A DNA stretch of 64,000 nucleotides from Siphonodentalium dalli (GCA_032622095.1 CP136069.1:10990036-11054035); one strand, 5' to 3'. Counted from the first letter of the stretch, positions 35,339 to 46,782 are shown. Numbers and translations are program-made. Notes: generated by a model from the sequence alone, not told the origin.

Positions 35339-38056
35339 TCAAATATGGAGGTGTATGCTTAGGTATGAGGTAGAAAATCCCTGCCTGCTCATAAATGTCC
35401 AGTGGGCAAGGGTTATTATTTCCACAATATCCAAGTCAGACGATAGGACAGCTTCATACTCTTTCAGCACCAGATATGGTTTGTCCTCATGGAGAAGTAT
35501 GAGCTCAATAACACCAACGCAGTAATTTGTGAAACCATCTGTTCTAATAACAACCATTTTATCCTTAGAATACTTCAAACTTCGGTATTTTATTTTGTCC
35601 GAAACAAGCACTGAAGCATCTTTGTTTATCGAACTCATCTCATATGCGGCTTTTACCTCATTGCTCGCCAGGGAAAGATGAAACTCTGTCGAGTCATCAA
35701 ACTGAAGCACATTGGAACATAGGGTTCCTGCTTGATAGTATGCTTGCATCAGTTGATGTTTTGATGAGAGAGTATCAGTAATGTTTACATAGTTTTGTGC
35801 ACTCCTGATGCATCTTTTAAAATAGGAGTGCTTACTCTCACATCGCAGTGTCCAGACCTTCAAAAGTGGGCCATAGCGCATAATGAGTGCAGGATAATGT
35901 GAGAGATAATGATGTTTGGGTCTGAGCTTTGTATCTGGAAATAAGCGAATCCTTTCTTCCAGGTACTCATCTATGAGAGCCTTAAGAGAAATGATCTGGG
36001 TTTTACTGATGCAAGGCGCACACACTAAAGAAATTATTTTATGGAGTGTGATCAACAGACACCAAACGCAATCATTTTTGTCATCAATACTATGGTGAAT
36101 GAAAAGTGGCAGAAAACGTATGAAAACCCAATTCTGTACAGCATGGACGCCCAATTTCTGAGAGGTGACATTCACAGGTGCCGGTCTATCAGCAGAATCA
36201 GTCCCTTTGAACTTGAACTTGGATACTGTTTGATTAACATGGTCAATTGACAGCCAACCCTTCTTTGAGAAATAATCAAGAAAGATGAACACATCATATG
36301 GAACAACACCCTCAAACAGGTCGTGACCCAAACAAGGTGGCAGTCCGTCTGCAACATGAAAATGTAACAACTTGTTGAAACACGAGTCAAATTTTATACC
36401 ATCAACTGATTTGACATTTCTTGTAAGTTTCTTCACAGCATCATTATAGTTGGTAGTAGTGCGCAAATCATAGTGTTCACAAGCAATTTTAGACTGACCA
36501 TCCCTCAGAAAATCCACTCTCTTAATCAAGCAAAATCGACATAGGTATTCTGCTGTACTAAAGTTTTCGACAAACCCTCCAAGGAAGTGGCTGCCAAGAT
36601 TGTCTCCAAGGATAAAGAGTAGTCTAACCATGTACTTTTTGTCATCTACAGTCAATCCATTAATTTCCAGCTGGGATATATCGTTGAGTAATTTTTTTAA
36701 TACTGTATCTGCACCAAAATACTTCAAATCCTTCTCTTTACATAGGAGAACAAGTTGAATTGTTTCTATTTTTGATCTGAGGAACGGAGGCAAGTTTCCT
36801 ATAAGCATATAGACAGCCAAAATTTTGTGCTTGGTTTTAGCAGATCCTAATGGATTGACTACCTCAAATGCATCTTGGTATAGTATGAGCCACAATGTGT
36901 CCTCCTCATTATTAGAATTAGGTGTATGTCGACGTGTAAAGAGGTCACCATCGTGGAAGTCTTCATAAAAGTTAGGCTTTGATTTCCGGAAGGAAAGTTT
37001 TGAACTCAAAACTCTATCAGAAAGAATAACTTCCAACGAGTTGTTAATGGGAACATAGTGCATATGCCGCTTGTCATGATGCTCATTCAGGCCAAGGTCA
37101 ACTGAAATTGGTTCCACATATTTGAACTCTGATATAAAGTATTTATTCCTCATATATGCAGTTCTCAAAACCCCTGTGGATTCATTATGGGCAATTTGTA
37201 GCAAATCTGATTCATCTAATACACTTAAAATATCGCTGATATTCTCTGAAGTCATGTTGAGGGTTTCAAGTTTTTTTTTTATTTTATGCTTCATATACTG
37301 CTTGCTGATAGAGTTGGCTTGAAGACTTTCATTTATGATAGTTTCAATCGTGCTACTTGGAACAAAGTGTTTGGAGAGAAGTTTCAAGTAAGAGCAAGAA
37401 AGAAACTTTATATAATTGTCAAAGTAATTTGAGTCAATTTCAACCACCTCCTCAGAATTATCTTCAATTTCTTCCCATTCAACATTACTCACAATATCAG
37501 AGTTCAATAATGAGGAATTGGATGTGGGTAATTCCATATCAATTGTTGGAGAGGATGTAGTCTGGTTTTGAACATCAAGTTTGTAAGAATCAGATACCTC
37601 TTGAGCACTCCAATTGTGATGTTTTCGATTAAGGTGGGACCCAAATGTTGAAATGTTATTTGATGCATGTTGACAACCCATAAATGGACACGAAACATGA
37701 CTCCCACTCCGGATGTGATCTTTTAGGTGACCGAGGAGCTGTTTTAAACCAGGGAGTCTCTCATTACACAGGCTAAGTTGACACAGGAATGTACATCCAC
37801 TAGAGTCATACATATGAATTTCTTGGGCTCTCCACTGTACATGGTCTCTTTGAAAATGTTTACGGACTGCATCATATGAAGTGAACGTTCTGCCACATTC
37901 AGTGAAAGCACACGGAAAGGAATAGTGTGGTACATTGGAGTGAAGTTTGAAATGATCTGTATATGCTTTTAATGTCTGACACGTGAAGGCACACAAACTG
38001 CAAGCAAGCATCTGGAATGAATTTGCAAAAACAATTGGTATTTGGCTTTCCAACAT
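35339..38056 (-). CDS. Zinc-finger DDE-type transposase (CMC/EnSpm-like)
   Basis: Intact 905-residue ORF from ATG at 38056 to TGA at 35339; in-frame GTG at 38068 lies upstream but is unlikely as a eukaryotic start. Four C2H2 fingers lie at about residues 19-39, 49-72, 92-114 and 123-146. The catalytic-like core has D395 (YQDAFEVVNPLGSA), D485 (GDNLGSHFLGGF), a CRFC pair at 506/509, HDLFEGVV at 578-585 and E740 in CESKHSYFKR. D/D/E with an inserted Cys pair and His is what CMC-type (CACTA/Mirage/Chapaev) transposases show, so I assign it there tentatively; the family is widespread in cnidarians, arthropods and molluscs as uncharacterised proteins. Expected role: DNA binding and cut-and-paste transposition in the nucleus. 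No stop or frameshift is visible, so it could be active or domesticated. The terminal repeats of its own transposon were not identified. Confidence 0.8.
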   Translation of the reverse strand: MLESQIPIVFANSFQMLACSLCAFTCQTLKAYTDHFKLHSNVPHYSFPCAFTECGRTFTSYDAVRKHFQRDHVQWRAQEIHMYDSSGCTFLCQLSLCNERLPGLKQLLGHLKDHIRSGSHVSCPFMGCQHASNNISTFGSHLNRKHHNWSAQEVSDSYKLDVQNQTTSSPTIDMELPTSNSSLLNSDIVSNVEWEEIEDNSEEVVEIDSNYFDNYIKFLSCSYLKLLSKHFVPSSTIETIINESLQANSISKQYMKHKIKKKLETLNMTSENISDILSVLDESDLLQIAHNESTGVLRTAYMRNKYFISEFKYVEPISVDLGLNEHHDKRHMHYVPINNSLEVILSDRVLSSKLSFRKSKPNFYEDFHDGDLFTRRHTPNSNNEEDTLWLILYQDAFEVVNPLGSAKTKHKILAVYMLIGNLPPFLRSKIETIQLVLLCKEKDLKYFGADTVLKKLLNDISQLEINGLTVDDKKYMVRLLFILGDNLGSHFLGGFVENFSTAEYLCRFCLIKRVDFLRDGQSKIACEHYDLRTTTNYNDAVKKLTRNVKSVDGIKFDSCFNKLLHFHVADGLPPCLGHDLFEGVVPYDVFIFLDYFSKKGWLSIDHVNQTVSKFKFKGTDSADRPAPVNVTSQKLGVHAVQNWVFIRFLPLFIHHSIDDKNDCVWCLLITLHKIISLVCAPCISKTQIISLKALIDEYLEERIRLFPDTKLRPKHHYLSHYPALIMRYGPLLKVWTLRCESKHSYFKRCIRSAQNYVNITDTLSSKHQLMQAYYQAGTLCSNVLQFDDSTEFHLSLASNEVKAAYEMSSINKDASVLVSDKIKYRSLKYSKDKMVVIRTDGFTNYCVGVIELILLHEDKPYLVLKEYEAVLSSDLDIVEIITLAHWTFMSRQGFSTSYLSIHLHI

Positions 38057-38309
38057 GTCACTTTGCACATATCAGCACAATGGGGCCATACTGTTTTCAC
38101 TGCTCCAGTGCGTGTTAATTGATTTAAAGGAGAAAACAAGATGGCCGCTGACAGCCATTTTGGTTGACCTGGGTGTGTAGATTGATGGTGGACTGGAAAA
38201 CAAGATGGCTGCCAGTGGCCATCTTGATTCACTTGAATCAATGACGACTCCTCATCTATGGGTCACTCTGAATCTGTGTATGTAATCTCGTGTTGATCTG
38301 ATCAATACT
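38057..38309. other. Upstream region of the transposase gene
   Basis: Contains a doublet 'aaaacaagatggcNgc' (about 38135 and 38198). No clear splice acceptor or TATA box is seen for the minus-strand gene. Confidence 0.4.
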
Positions 38310-41232
38310 AAATATTGGTTGTGCGGCTTGTCAAAGAAATCTAGAGGTGATATCCCAATTGTGCATGCAAAGTTTCAAAATGATCAGGCCAAAAATATGG
38401 GCTGCAGGGTGTGACAAAGGATTCAAATTTGAAATCCAACAGGGTGCATGGCCATGTATTTCAAATTTCATAGATCCCATCTAGAGGTCATGCGGATCAT
38501 GCGTATGAAATTTGGTGTCAATCGGATGAACATTGCAGGCTGCGGAGTGTGCCAAAGGATTTAGTGATGTATAGAACAGAATCCAAGATGGCTGCCATGT
38601 TTTTCATAAAAAAAAGTTTAAATTTGATACGGTAGCTCCCATCCAGATCTACTAGTAGAGGTGATCCCAATCATGCCTGAAAAGTTCCAAATAAGGGTGT
38701 GCCAATGGATTGAAATGATAAATCCAAGATGGTCGGTGGCAGCCATGTTTTTGATCAAAGATTAAAAATGGGTAAAATCTAGCTCCCATCTAGAGGTCAC
38801 CCCGAAACTGCATATGAAGTTTGGTGATGATCGGATGAGGGATGCGGACTATAGCCCATGCCGAAGGAAATTGTTGACGACTAATGTTGAAACAATTAGT
38901 CGACTAGTCTACATCGACAACATTTTCGCCAAAAGTCGACTCAAAAATCCCTTGTCAACTAGTTGCTAACACATGGTAGGCCTACATACTCTCGGGGGTC
39001 CAAATAAACGTACCGGTATGCTTATTTATTTCCAGCCCAAAATAATCCCTCCTGTTCGGTGCTTATTTGGGACCCTATGTTGATCAATTTTCATCGGAAA
39101 AATACACAAGTCAGCCAACAAAATGCGCTACTGTAAATAGTTGAACATTGAAATGCAATTGTCTGCGTATTCAAAACGCATTCGATCAACTGCTAGTATA
39201 GATGTCTGCAAAACAGTAAATTTGCATAGGAAAGATATATAGAACATGCAACCGGTGTTATCTGAATGACCCCAAAATCACTCGTTCCCATCTACATGTC
39301 AATGTCAACATTCATGACAAATTGCATAAAGATCCTACCAAAGGTACGACCTGTAGCCCGCGCCAAAGGATTTAGTCATGCAAAGAGTAAAATCCAAGAT
39401 GGCTGCTGGTGGCCATGTTTTTTGGCTGAACGACCCAAAAATAACTCGTTCCCATCTACATGTCATTGTTAACATCCATGACAAATTTCATGAAGTTCCG
39501 ATCAAAGCTACGACCTGTAGCCCACGGGAAAGGATTTAGTCATGCAAAGAGTAAAATCCAAGATGGCTGCTGGCGGCCATGTTTTTTGGCCGAACGACCC
39601 CAAAATCACTCGTTCTCATCTACATGTCAATATTAACATCCATGACAAATTTCATGATGATCAGACTAACAGTACAACCTGTAGCCTGTGCTAATGGATT
39701 GAATTTTGAAATCAAAGATGGCCGCTGGCAACCATGTTTTTCGGCCGAATGACCCCAAAATGATTCGTTCCCATCTACATGCCATTGTTAACATCCATGA
39801 CAAATTTTATGATGATCAGACTAAAGGTACGAACTGTAGCCCGTGCTAAAGGATTTAGTCATACAAAGAGTAAAATCCAAGATGGCTGCTGGCGGCCATG
39901 TTTTTTGGCTGAACGACCCCAAAATAACTCGTTCCCATCTACATGTCATTGTTAACATCCATGACAAATTTCATGAAGTTCCGATCAAAGCTACGACCTG
40001 TAGCCCACGGGAAAGGATTTAGTCATGCAAAGAGTAAAATCCAAGATGGCTGCTGGCGGCCATGTTTTTTGGCCGAACGACCCCAAAATCACTCGTTCTC
40101 ATCTACATGTCAATATTAACATCCATGACAAATTTCATGATGATCAGACTAACAGTACAACCTGTAGCCTGTGCTAATGGATTGAATTTTGAAATCAAAG
40201 ATGGCCGCTGGCAACCATGTTTTTCGGCCGAATGACCCCAAAATGATTCGTTCCCATCTACATGCCATTGTTAACATCCATGACAAATTTTATGATGATC
40301 AGACTAAAGGTACGAACTGTAGCCCGTGCTAAAGGATTTAGTCATACAAAGAGTAAAATCCAAGATGGCTGCTGGCGGCCATGTTTTTTGGCCGAATGAC
40401 CCCAAAATGACCCGTTCCCATCTACATGTCATTATTAACATTCATGACAAATTTTATGATGATCAGACTAAAGGTACGACCTGAAGCCCGTGCTAAAAAA
40501 TTTAGTCATACAAAGAGTAAAATCCAAGATGGCTGCTAGCGGCCAAGTTTTTCGGCTGAATAACCCCAAAATGACTCGTTCCCATCTACATGTCATTGTT
40601 AACATCCATGACAAATTTCATGATGATAAGACGAACAGTACGACCTGTGGCCCGTGCTAATAAATTAAATTTTGAAATCAAAGATGGCTGTTTTTTGTAG
40701 GAATGACCCCAAAATGACTCGTTCCCATCTACATGCCATTGTTAACATCCATGACAAATTTTATGATTATCAGACTAAAGGTACGAACTGTAGCCCATGC
40801 TAAAGGATTTAGTCATACAAAGAGTAAAATCCAAGATGGCTGCTGGCGGCCATGTTTTTTGTAGGAATGACCCCAAAATGACTCGTTCCCATCTACATGT
40901 CATTATTAACATTCATGATAAATTTTATGATTATCAGACTAAAGGTACGGCCTGTAGCCCGTGCTAATGGATTGAATTTTGAAATCCAAGATGGCCGATG
41001 GCAGCCATGTTTTTTTTCCGAATGACCCCAAAATGACTCGTTCCCATCTACATGTCAATGTCAACATCCATGACAAATTTCATAATAATCAGACCAAAGG
41101 TACGAACTGTAGCCCGTGCTAAATGAAATTGTTGACGCATCACACACGGACACACACACACACACACAGACAACGGATACCAAGCCATGGCAATAGCTCA
41201 AACTTTACAAAGTAAAGTTGAGCTAAAAATCA
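38310..41232. repeat. Large family-E tandem array, ~161-bp monomers
   Basis: About 17 monomers plus a short non-repeat segment at about 38880-39260. Consensus blocks: aaaatccaagatggctgctg, GCGGCCATGTTTTTTGGCC, gaatgaccccaaaatgactc, gttcccatctacatgtcatt, gttaacatccatgacaaatt, TGATGATCAGACTAAAGGTA, cctgtagcccgtgctaaagg. The array ends (41120-41232) with aaattgttgacgcatcacac, a CA/CG-rich microsatellite, ccatggcaatagctcaaact and the stem gctcaaactttac/gtaaagttgagc. Monomer length, microsatellite and conserved end match bivalve pearl-type elements. Confidence 0.9.
39400..40365. repeat. 483-bp higher-order duplication
   Basis: Three successive monomers (39400-39882) are repeated almost perfectly at 39883-40365. 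For example 'gttccgatcaaagctacgac' and 'cccacgggaaagg' occur at about 39495 and 39978, exactly 483 bp apart. Neighbouring monomers outside this block differ more. Confidence 0.88.
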
Positions 41233-41335
41233 ATATTGGTGGAAGTAGAAATGGAATGACAATGTATATGAATGAACAATGTTAACTAGATAGTAAAGGC
41301 AGGAATTGCAGCAAAAACTCATTTATGATCAGACC
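41233..41335. other. Junction between two family-E arrays
   Basis: Short unique segment after one complete 3' end and before the next array. Confidence 0.5.
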
Positions 41336-42525
41336 ATGTTTTTTGGCCGAATGACCCTAAAATGACTCGATCCCATCTTCATCTCAATGTCAACATCCAT
41401 GATAATTTTTACGAAGATCAGACAAACAGTATCAGGACTGTAGCCCGCGTCAACGGATTCAATTTTGAAATCCAATATGGCCACCAGTGGCCATGTTTTT
41501 CAGCTGAATGACCCCCAAAATGACTTGTTCCCATCTACATGTCAATATCAACATTCATGACAAGTTTCTTAATGATCGGATCAGAGATGTGGTCTGTAGG
41601 GTGTGCCAAAGGATTTAGTGATGCAAAGAATAAATTCTAAAATGGCCACCTGCGGCCATGTTTTTTTGCCGAATGACCCCAAAATGACTCGTTCCCATCT
41701 ACATGATAATGTCAACATCCATGACAAATTTCATGAAGATCAAACAAATAGATCGGTCTATAATGTATGCTAATGGATTTTGTAGAAATATTTAGTCATA
41801 CAAAGAGTAAAATCCAAAATGGCCATTGGTGGCCATATTTTTTTGCTGAATGACCCAAAAATGATTCGTCCTCATCAAGAGGTCACCCCGATGATCCATA
41901 TGAGGTTTGGTGATGATCAGTTTAGGGATGTGGTATGTAGGGTGTGTCAAAGGATTTAGTGATGCAAAGAGTAAAATCCAATATGGCTGCCGGCGGCCAT
42001 ATTTTTTGGCCAAATAACCCCAAAATGACTCGGTCCCATCTAGAGGTCGCCCTGATAATCCATATGAAGTTTGGTGATGATCGGATCAGAGATGTGGTCT
42101 GTAGTATGTGTCAAAGGATTTAGTGATGCAAAGAGTAAAATCCAAGATGGCCACCAGCGGCCATGTTTTTTGGCCGAACAACCCCAAGATGACTCGTTCC
42201 CATCTACATGTTAATATTAACATCCATGACAAATTTCATGATGATCAGACGAACGGTAGGACCTATAGCCCGTGCTAATGGATTGAATTTTGAAATCCAA
42301 GATGGCCACTGGCGGCCATGTTTTTTTACCGAATGACCCCAAAATGACTCGTTCCCATCTACATGTCAATGTCAACAGCTATGACAAATTTTATAATTAT
42401 CCGACCAAAGGTATGACCTGTAGCCCGTGCTAAAGGAAATTGTTGACGCATCACACACGCACGACGGACGACAAAGCCATGGCAATAGCTCAAAATTTAC
42501 AAAGTAAAGTTGAGCTAATAAAAAT
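41336..42525. repeat. Second family-E tandem array
   Basis: About seven monomers, more diverged than 38310-41232. It ends with aaattgttgacgcatcacac, a short microsatellite-like acgcacgacggacgac, ccatggcaatagctcaaaat and gtaaagttgagcta. The independent copy of the same 3' end shows it is a separate element. Confidence 0.85.
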
Positions 42526-43275
42526 TGTCCCAATAACTGGATCTTTGCCAACCGAAAGAACCGATATATGCTGGATTGCTAGTCATTATAAGCTACCTGG
42601 TATCCGATACACGCAAATTATTGTGGCCAGCAGTTATGCCTAGAATTGTGACATGTGAATGGGAATGGAAATAATGCGCTTGTACATGTATGCCGTGGAA
42701 AACGGCCCCTAACGGGGTGAGTGGGCACCTTGGGGTTGATGGGAAGTGAAAATTAAGCAGTGACAGCGATTCATATAGAATATATTGTATTGTAACTCAA
42801 GTTAAATAAAATGCTGTACAGTTTGTAACACGTGTCGCATTATATTATTGACAATACATGCTCTGAAAATTGGAATACCAGTTAACAACCATATGGAATT
42901 TTCCAGATAAATGTTCTATTGCCGTACGAACGCCAGTCATCCTCACATCCTGCAGTGTCCACGTCTAAAATGATCTAAAATGACGATGATCGACGATCTA
43001 TGTCAAACCGTGAATTTATTGTGACAAAAATTGCATTTATATTATTATTATGATCATTTTTTGGAAGGTGTCGAAGGTCGGCGAACGAATACCGGTATTT
43101 TTGGAATACTGAATACCTCCTACTCCTACCACTAGTACCAGAGAGGCCAGAATACGGCGTACCTCATAACAGGGCATGGACTACGGCGTACGAAAAGGGG
43201 GGTGGGGGCCTCATGGTAGTGAGTCCATGTAACTGATGATCTCGAAAAACCTTGATCGAGGGGGTCACCCTATTT
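42526..43275. other. No gene recognised
   Basis: Unique-looking sequence. The 67-codon ORF at 42440-42643 begins in the repeat tail. Confidence 0.4.
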
Positions 43276-43585
43276 ACCGAGAACAACCGAGAACAACCGA
43301 GAGAACAACCGAGAACAACCGAGAACAAGGTTTAAAATGCCTTATATACATTAAATATAGTGTTTTATTTGAAATATCTACAGTAGACATCAATATTTTC
43401 ATTAAAATGTTAACTTTTATGCATTTAACCGACATATTGTTAACAAATTGTAAGCGCCACCGAGCGACGATCTCGTTTAACACACAGCGTATCGGCTTAA
43501 TTAATTAAGCTTGTTCTCGGTTTGTAGTGTCTTCTCGGTTTGATAATTAAGCTTGTTCTCGGTTTGTAGTGTCTTCTCGGTTTGA
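43276..43585. mobile_element. Fold-back-like element with tandem-repeat arms
   Basis: The left arm is five near-tandem copies of accgagaacaa (43276-43330). The right arm (about 43510-43585) is a doublet of ttaagcttgttctcggtttg plus tagtgtcttctcgg, i.e. the complement of the left unit. The 180-bp centre is non-coding. It resembles Drosophila FB-type elements in plan only. Confidence 0.6.
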
Positions 43586-43599
43586 CACATTTACCCCAT

Positions 43600-44565
43600 C
43601 TAAGGGGAGTGTGTGACATTGCCCTTTGGGATTTTTTTTTCGTCTGTTGATAGCAAAACAGTCGAAGGAGCTGATACGAATTGTAGAATTTGTTTTAGAT
43701 GTCTATCTCTTCGTTCCGGTGGCAAGTTTACCCAAATTTGATGTCTTACTTTGAATTTTTCCGCTAACTGAAAGTCACCAGTTGAGTGCAGCGCACTTCT
43801 AATATCACTGAGTTGATCATTTACAATTTCATAAAGTCTGTCTGTTAAGTCTGTCATTGATTCACAATTGTTATTAGTCCAAAATTTAGGAATGTTTTTA
43901 TTTTGCTTTCGAGCGTCAAATATTTTAGTTCGTAATCTCGGCAATGTCGGCATGAATGAATTTGTCAAATATCGTCTGTTTTGCGTAAGTATGTCAGCTT
44001 CTGTCTCATCGTATGTCTGCCATTGTCAATTGTCGTCAGAAGTCCAGTCTTTGTATTGAAAACCTTATATTGATTACTTTTTGCACAGTCTCGTCATTGT
44101 CGGTCTTTTTATATTATGGAGAAGATTGTCCTTAAGATGGCGTGTGCATAGTGTATGCGTGCTGTTTGGAAAACAAGATGTTATGGCATTCACAAGTTAC
44201 AATTCATCACCAGTTCCAAATGTTACTTTATCTTGTGAAATGCCTGCTAATTTACTTGATAAATAAGATAAAAACCGATGGTAAGATTAAAAAGTACCAT
44301 CCCAATGCAACAATAATTTAGGTCCTAAAAGTATTGGTGGATCTGAAGTTGATTTCCTTATAATATTAGGGTTTTAAAAAATAATAGTTGCTACATAGCA
44401 AGATGCAAGATTAAATGTTCCGTCGATACCAATTATAGATCCAGTTTCAATTGCTGATTTGAGAAGTAGGATTTGTTCTTCCAAGTGACAGATTACAGAA
44501 GGTGTTTGTTTTGCATCAGTTGTAATTATTTTTTTAATATATTTCTCACCTACAATGTTATGCAC
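43600..44565 (-). pseudogene. Decayed MULE-like transposase
   Basis: On the minus strand, fragments in different frames read in order from 44565 to 43600. First comes IGIDGTFNLASCYVATIIF (likely around the first catalytic Asp), then after frame breaks GPKLLLHWDGT and CTRHLKDNL, and then a 122-codon stretch (43968-43600) with NNCESMTDLTDRLYEIV and LPPERRDRHLKQIL. 'IG.D.TFNL..YV' and 'CTRHLK.N' are hallmarks of a MULE-type transposase family common in cnidarians and molluscs. Several stops and frameshifts (for example TAA after HWDGTF) make it non-functional. Fragment of a once autonomous element; no ends identified. Confidence 0.72.
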
Positions 44566-44698
44566 TCACACATCGCAGTGATTAACTAACCGTAACACAT
44601 ATTAGTGTACACAACTCAATTAATTCTAATCACCAAACAGACCCAGGTCCCGTTAATTAACACTTAGGCACGACTCATGCCTTTGTGTTGGGTAGGGT

Positions 44699-45590
44699 TC
44701 TCTATTCCGAAGGTTCGCTATTCCGAAGGTTCACTAATCCGAAGGTTCACTAATCCGAAGGTTCACCAATCCGAAGCGGTTCACTATTCCGAAGGTTCGC
44801 TATTCCGAAGGTTTTCTATTATGGGAGTTTTTACCCAGAAATGAATCAAAATTTGCCCCCCCCCGTACATTTATACACCCCAATCTAATATCTAATTTAA
44901 ATTGTCCCAGATGTCGGTTATTAATAGCAAGAAGACAGTATCAGTTTATCATTTTAATATTATAGAAAGTTGAAAACACAATGACTGAAATAAACTACGA
45001 GTTAGAGATGCATTCTACCCGAACTGGCAATCTGTACTTGAAAGAAACATCAACATTAAAATCAAAACAAAGTCAGAATTGCAGTCAGGTCCATTCAGCG
45101 GTATTCTGCTATACAGTAAGTTATAGCGCTCCAGTATTGATTGACCATAAGAGCCCCACTGTTATAGTCCGCCTTTAGCATTTGGGACATTATATTAATC
45201 AAAATAACTCCTATGTAAATCATTTATAAATCAGATGATTTATTGAAGTTATGTCTACGTAAAATAACACTTCCTAAAACGACATATATGTCGTTTTAGT
45301 CCTCAGCCGATAGACGACATATATGTCGTTCTACTCGCCAAATATAAAAGGGTTAAATCTCAAGGAAACCCACGAAAACAAAAATCACATTAATTTTTTT
45401 AATGTTTTAAGTTATTTCCTTCATAAAAAGAGTCTTCGTACTAAAGAACCCTCTCAATACTTTAGAATATAGAATTAACTTTTAAAATAACAAAAACCTT
45501 CGGAATAGCGAACCTTCGGAATAGTGAACCTTCGGATTAGTGAACCTTCGGATTAGTGAACCTTCGGAATAGCGAACCTTCGGAATAGAG
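44699..45590. mobile_element. Fold-back element with 16-bp tandem-repeat TIRs (892 bp)
   Basis: The left arm (44699-44815) is seven units of ctattccgaaggttcg or variants. The right arm (45493-45590) is six inverted units. The order of unit variants is the same in both arms read from outside inward (TATT-CG, TATT-CA, TAAT-CA, TAAT-CA, ..., TATT-CG, TATT-TT); the left arm has one extra unit (caatccgaagcggttca). The centre (44816-45492) has no supported ORF but contains two acgacatatatgtcgt palindromes at about 45286 and 45315. The sequence cctttgtgtt occurs outside both ends, at slightly different distances. Confidence 0.85.
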
Positions 45591-46385
45591 ACATGTTCCC
45601 CTTTGTGTTACCGCCAGCTGAGAACATGGCGGCGACGTTTCAAGTTCTCGGTATACGTAAAATAACTACATACATGTATAATAGTATATGTCATTTAAAT
45701 GGTCAAATATGGTACAATATCTACTTAAGAGTGATATATACACTATACTTGGACATTATTATGACTTATTTATTAATTTATTAATTAAGGAGGTCCGGAT
45801 CGAGGTTTTTTACACAAATCAAGGTTTAATACATCGATTTTGGGTTCTCTCTGACCTGTCCAATGTACATGTAGGCCTACAGTGATGTACTTGGCACCCT
45901 GTATAGTTGGAAAATATGTTCGTATAAAAATATATTCACACTTAGTTAACTATTGCAGGGTTGGGAAATTAAACTATCAGAATATTTTCAAACTATTTTA
46001 GGTTTCAAATCATAAGTTACCAATTGATGCGTGTCAGTCAAGGAATCTCCGACTTCTAGCGGAATCTCCAAATCATCATGGCTGTTGTTTGTAATTACTT
46101 ATTAGGTTTCCCATTATGACGAATTGAGAAACAAATAAGAGGCCCACTATTGTGGGAATATGTTGGGACTTCTGAAGTTCTGTATGATCTAGCCTATAAA
46201 AGTATAATTACTAGGCCTATCTATATTGAAATTTGAAGTCTTACAAAACATATACACATGTAACTACATCAAATGTATACGGGTACTATTACCAGATTAC
46301 TGCTAAATGTGAGTGCAAAATAACTCTATTCATTTCAGTAAACAAAATGCTACATAATTTTTCATCTATCATTAATTAAGTTTAA
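45591..46385. other. No gene recognised
   Basis: AT-rich, no motifs. Ends at the TTAA target of the next element. Confidence 0.4.
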
Positions 46386-46776
46386 CCCTTTACCCAACAC
46401 AAAAACACGGCACTGTGCCAATGCATTCTCTTATATATGCGAATCGACCATAGGTCGCCTCGCATGTGTAAGAGAATGCATTGGCTTAACACATTAAAAA
46501 TGATAAAATTGTCAGAGAATGTAGAAAAATATTATAAAAATTGTTAAAAAATGTAAGAAAAAATTATAAAATTGTTAAAGAATGTAAGAAAAAATGGTAA
46601 GAGTTTTTTTTAGGCCAATGCATTGGCACAGGGCATAACTGTAACCATCACAATGTGGTCAATGAACCGGTTCCAATGATATCCATATTTGTATGGTGTT
46701 ATTGAGACAGACCGAAGATATTTTAGGCTGTTGAAGCTTTATTTGGGCGTTTTTGGCCGTTTTGTTGGGTAAAGGG
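46386..46776. mobile_element. piggyBac-like MITE (391 bp), copy 2
   Basis: Same termini (CCCTTTACCCAACA / GTTGGGTAAAGGG) and TTAA flanks (46382-46385, 46777-46780) as 29290-29681. The left internal hairpin is kept. The right hairpin is reduced to 'ggccaatgcattggcacagg', i.e. its stem and loop were deleted between the palindromic halves, while the region between has expanded by an extra gttaaagaatgtaagaaaaa-type unit. Confidence 0.9.
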
Positions 46777-46782
46777 TTAAAT

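Noticed and set aside
38057-38068. GTG at 38066-38068 as the transposase start
   Set aside because: Nuclear eukaryotic genes rarely start at GTG; the ATG at 38056 is four codons downstream and loses no domain.
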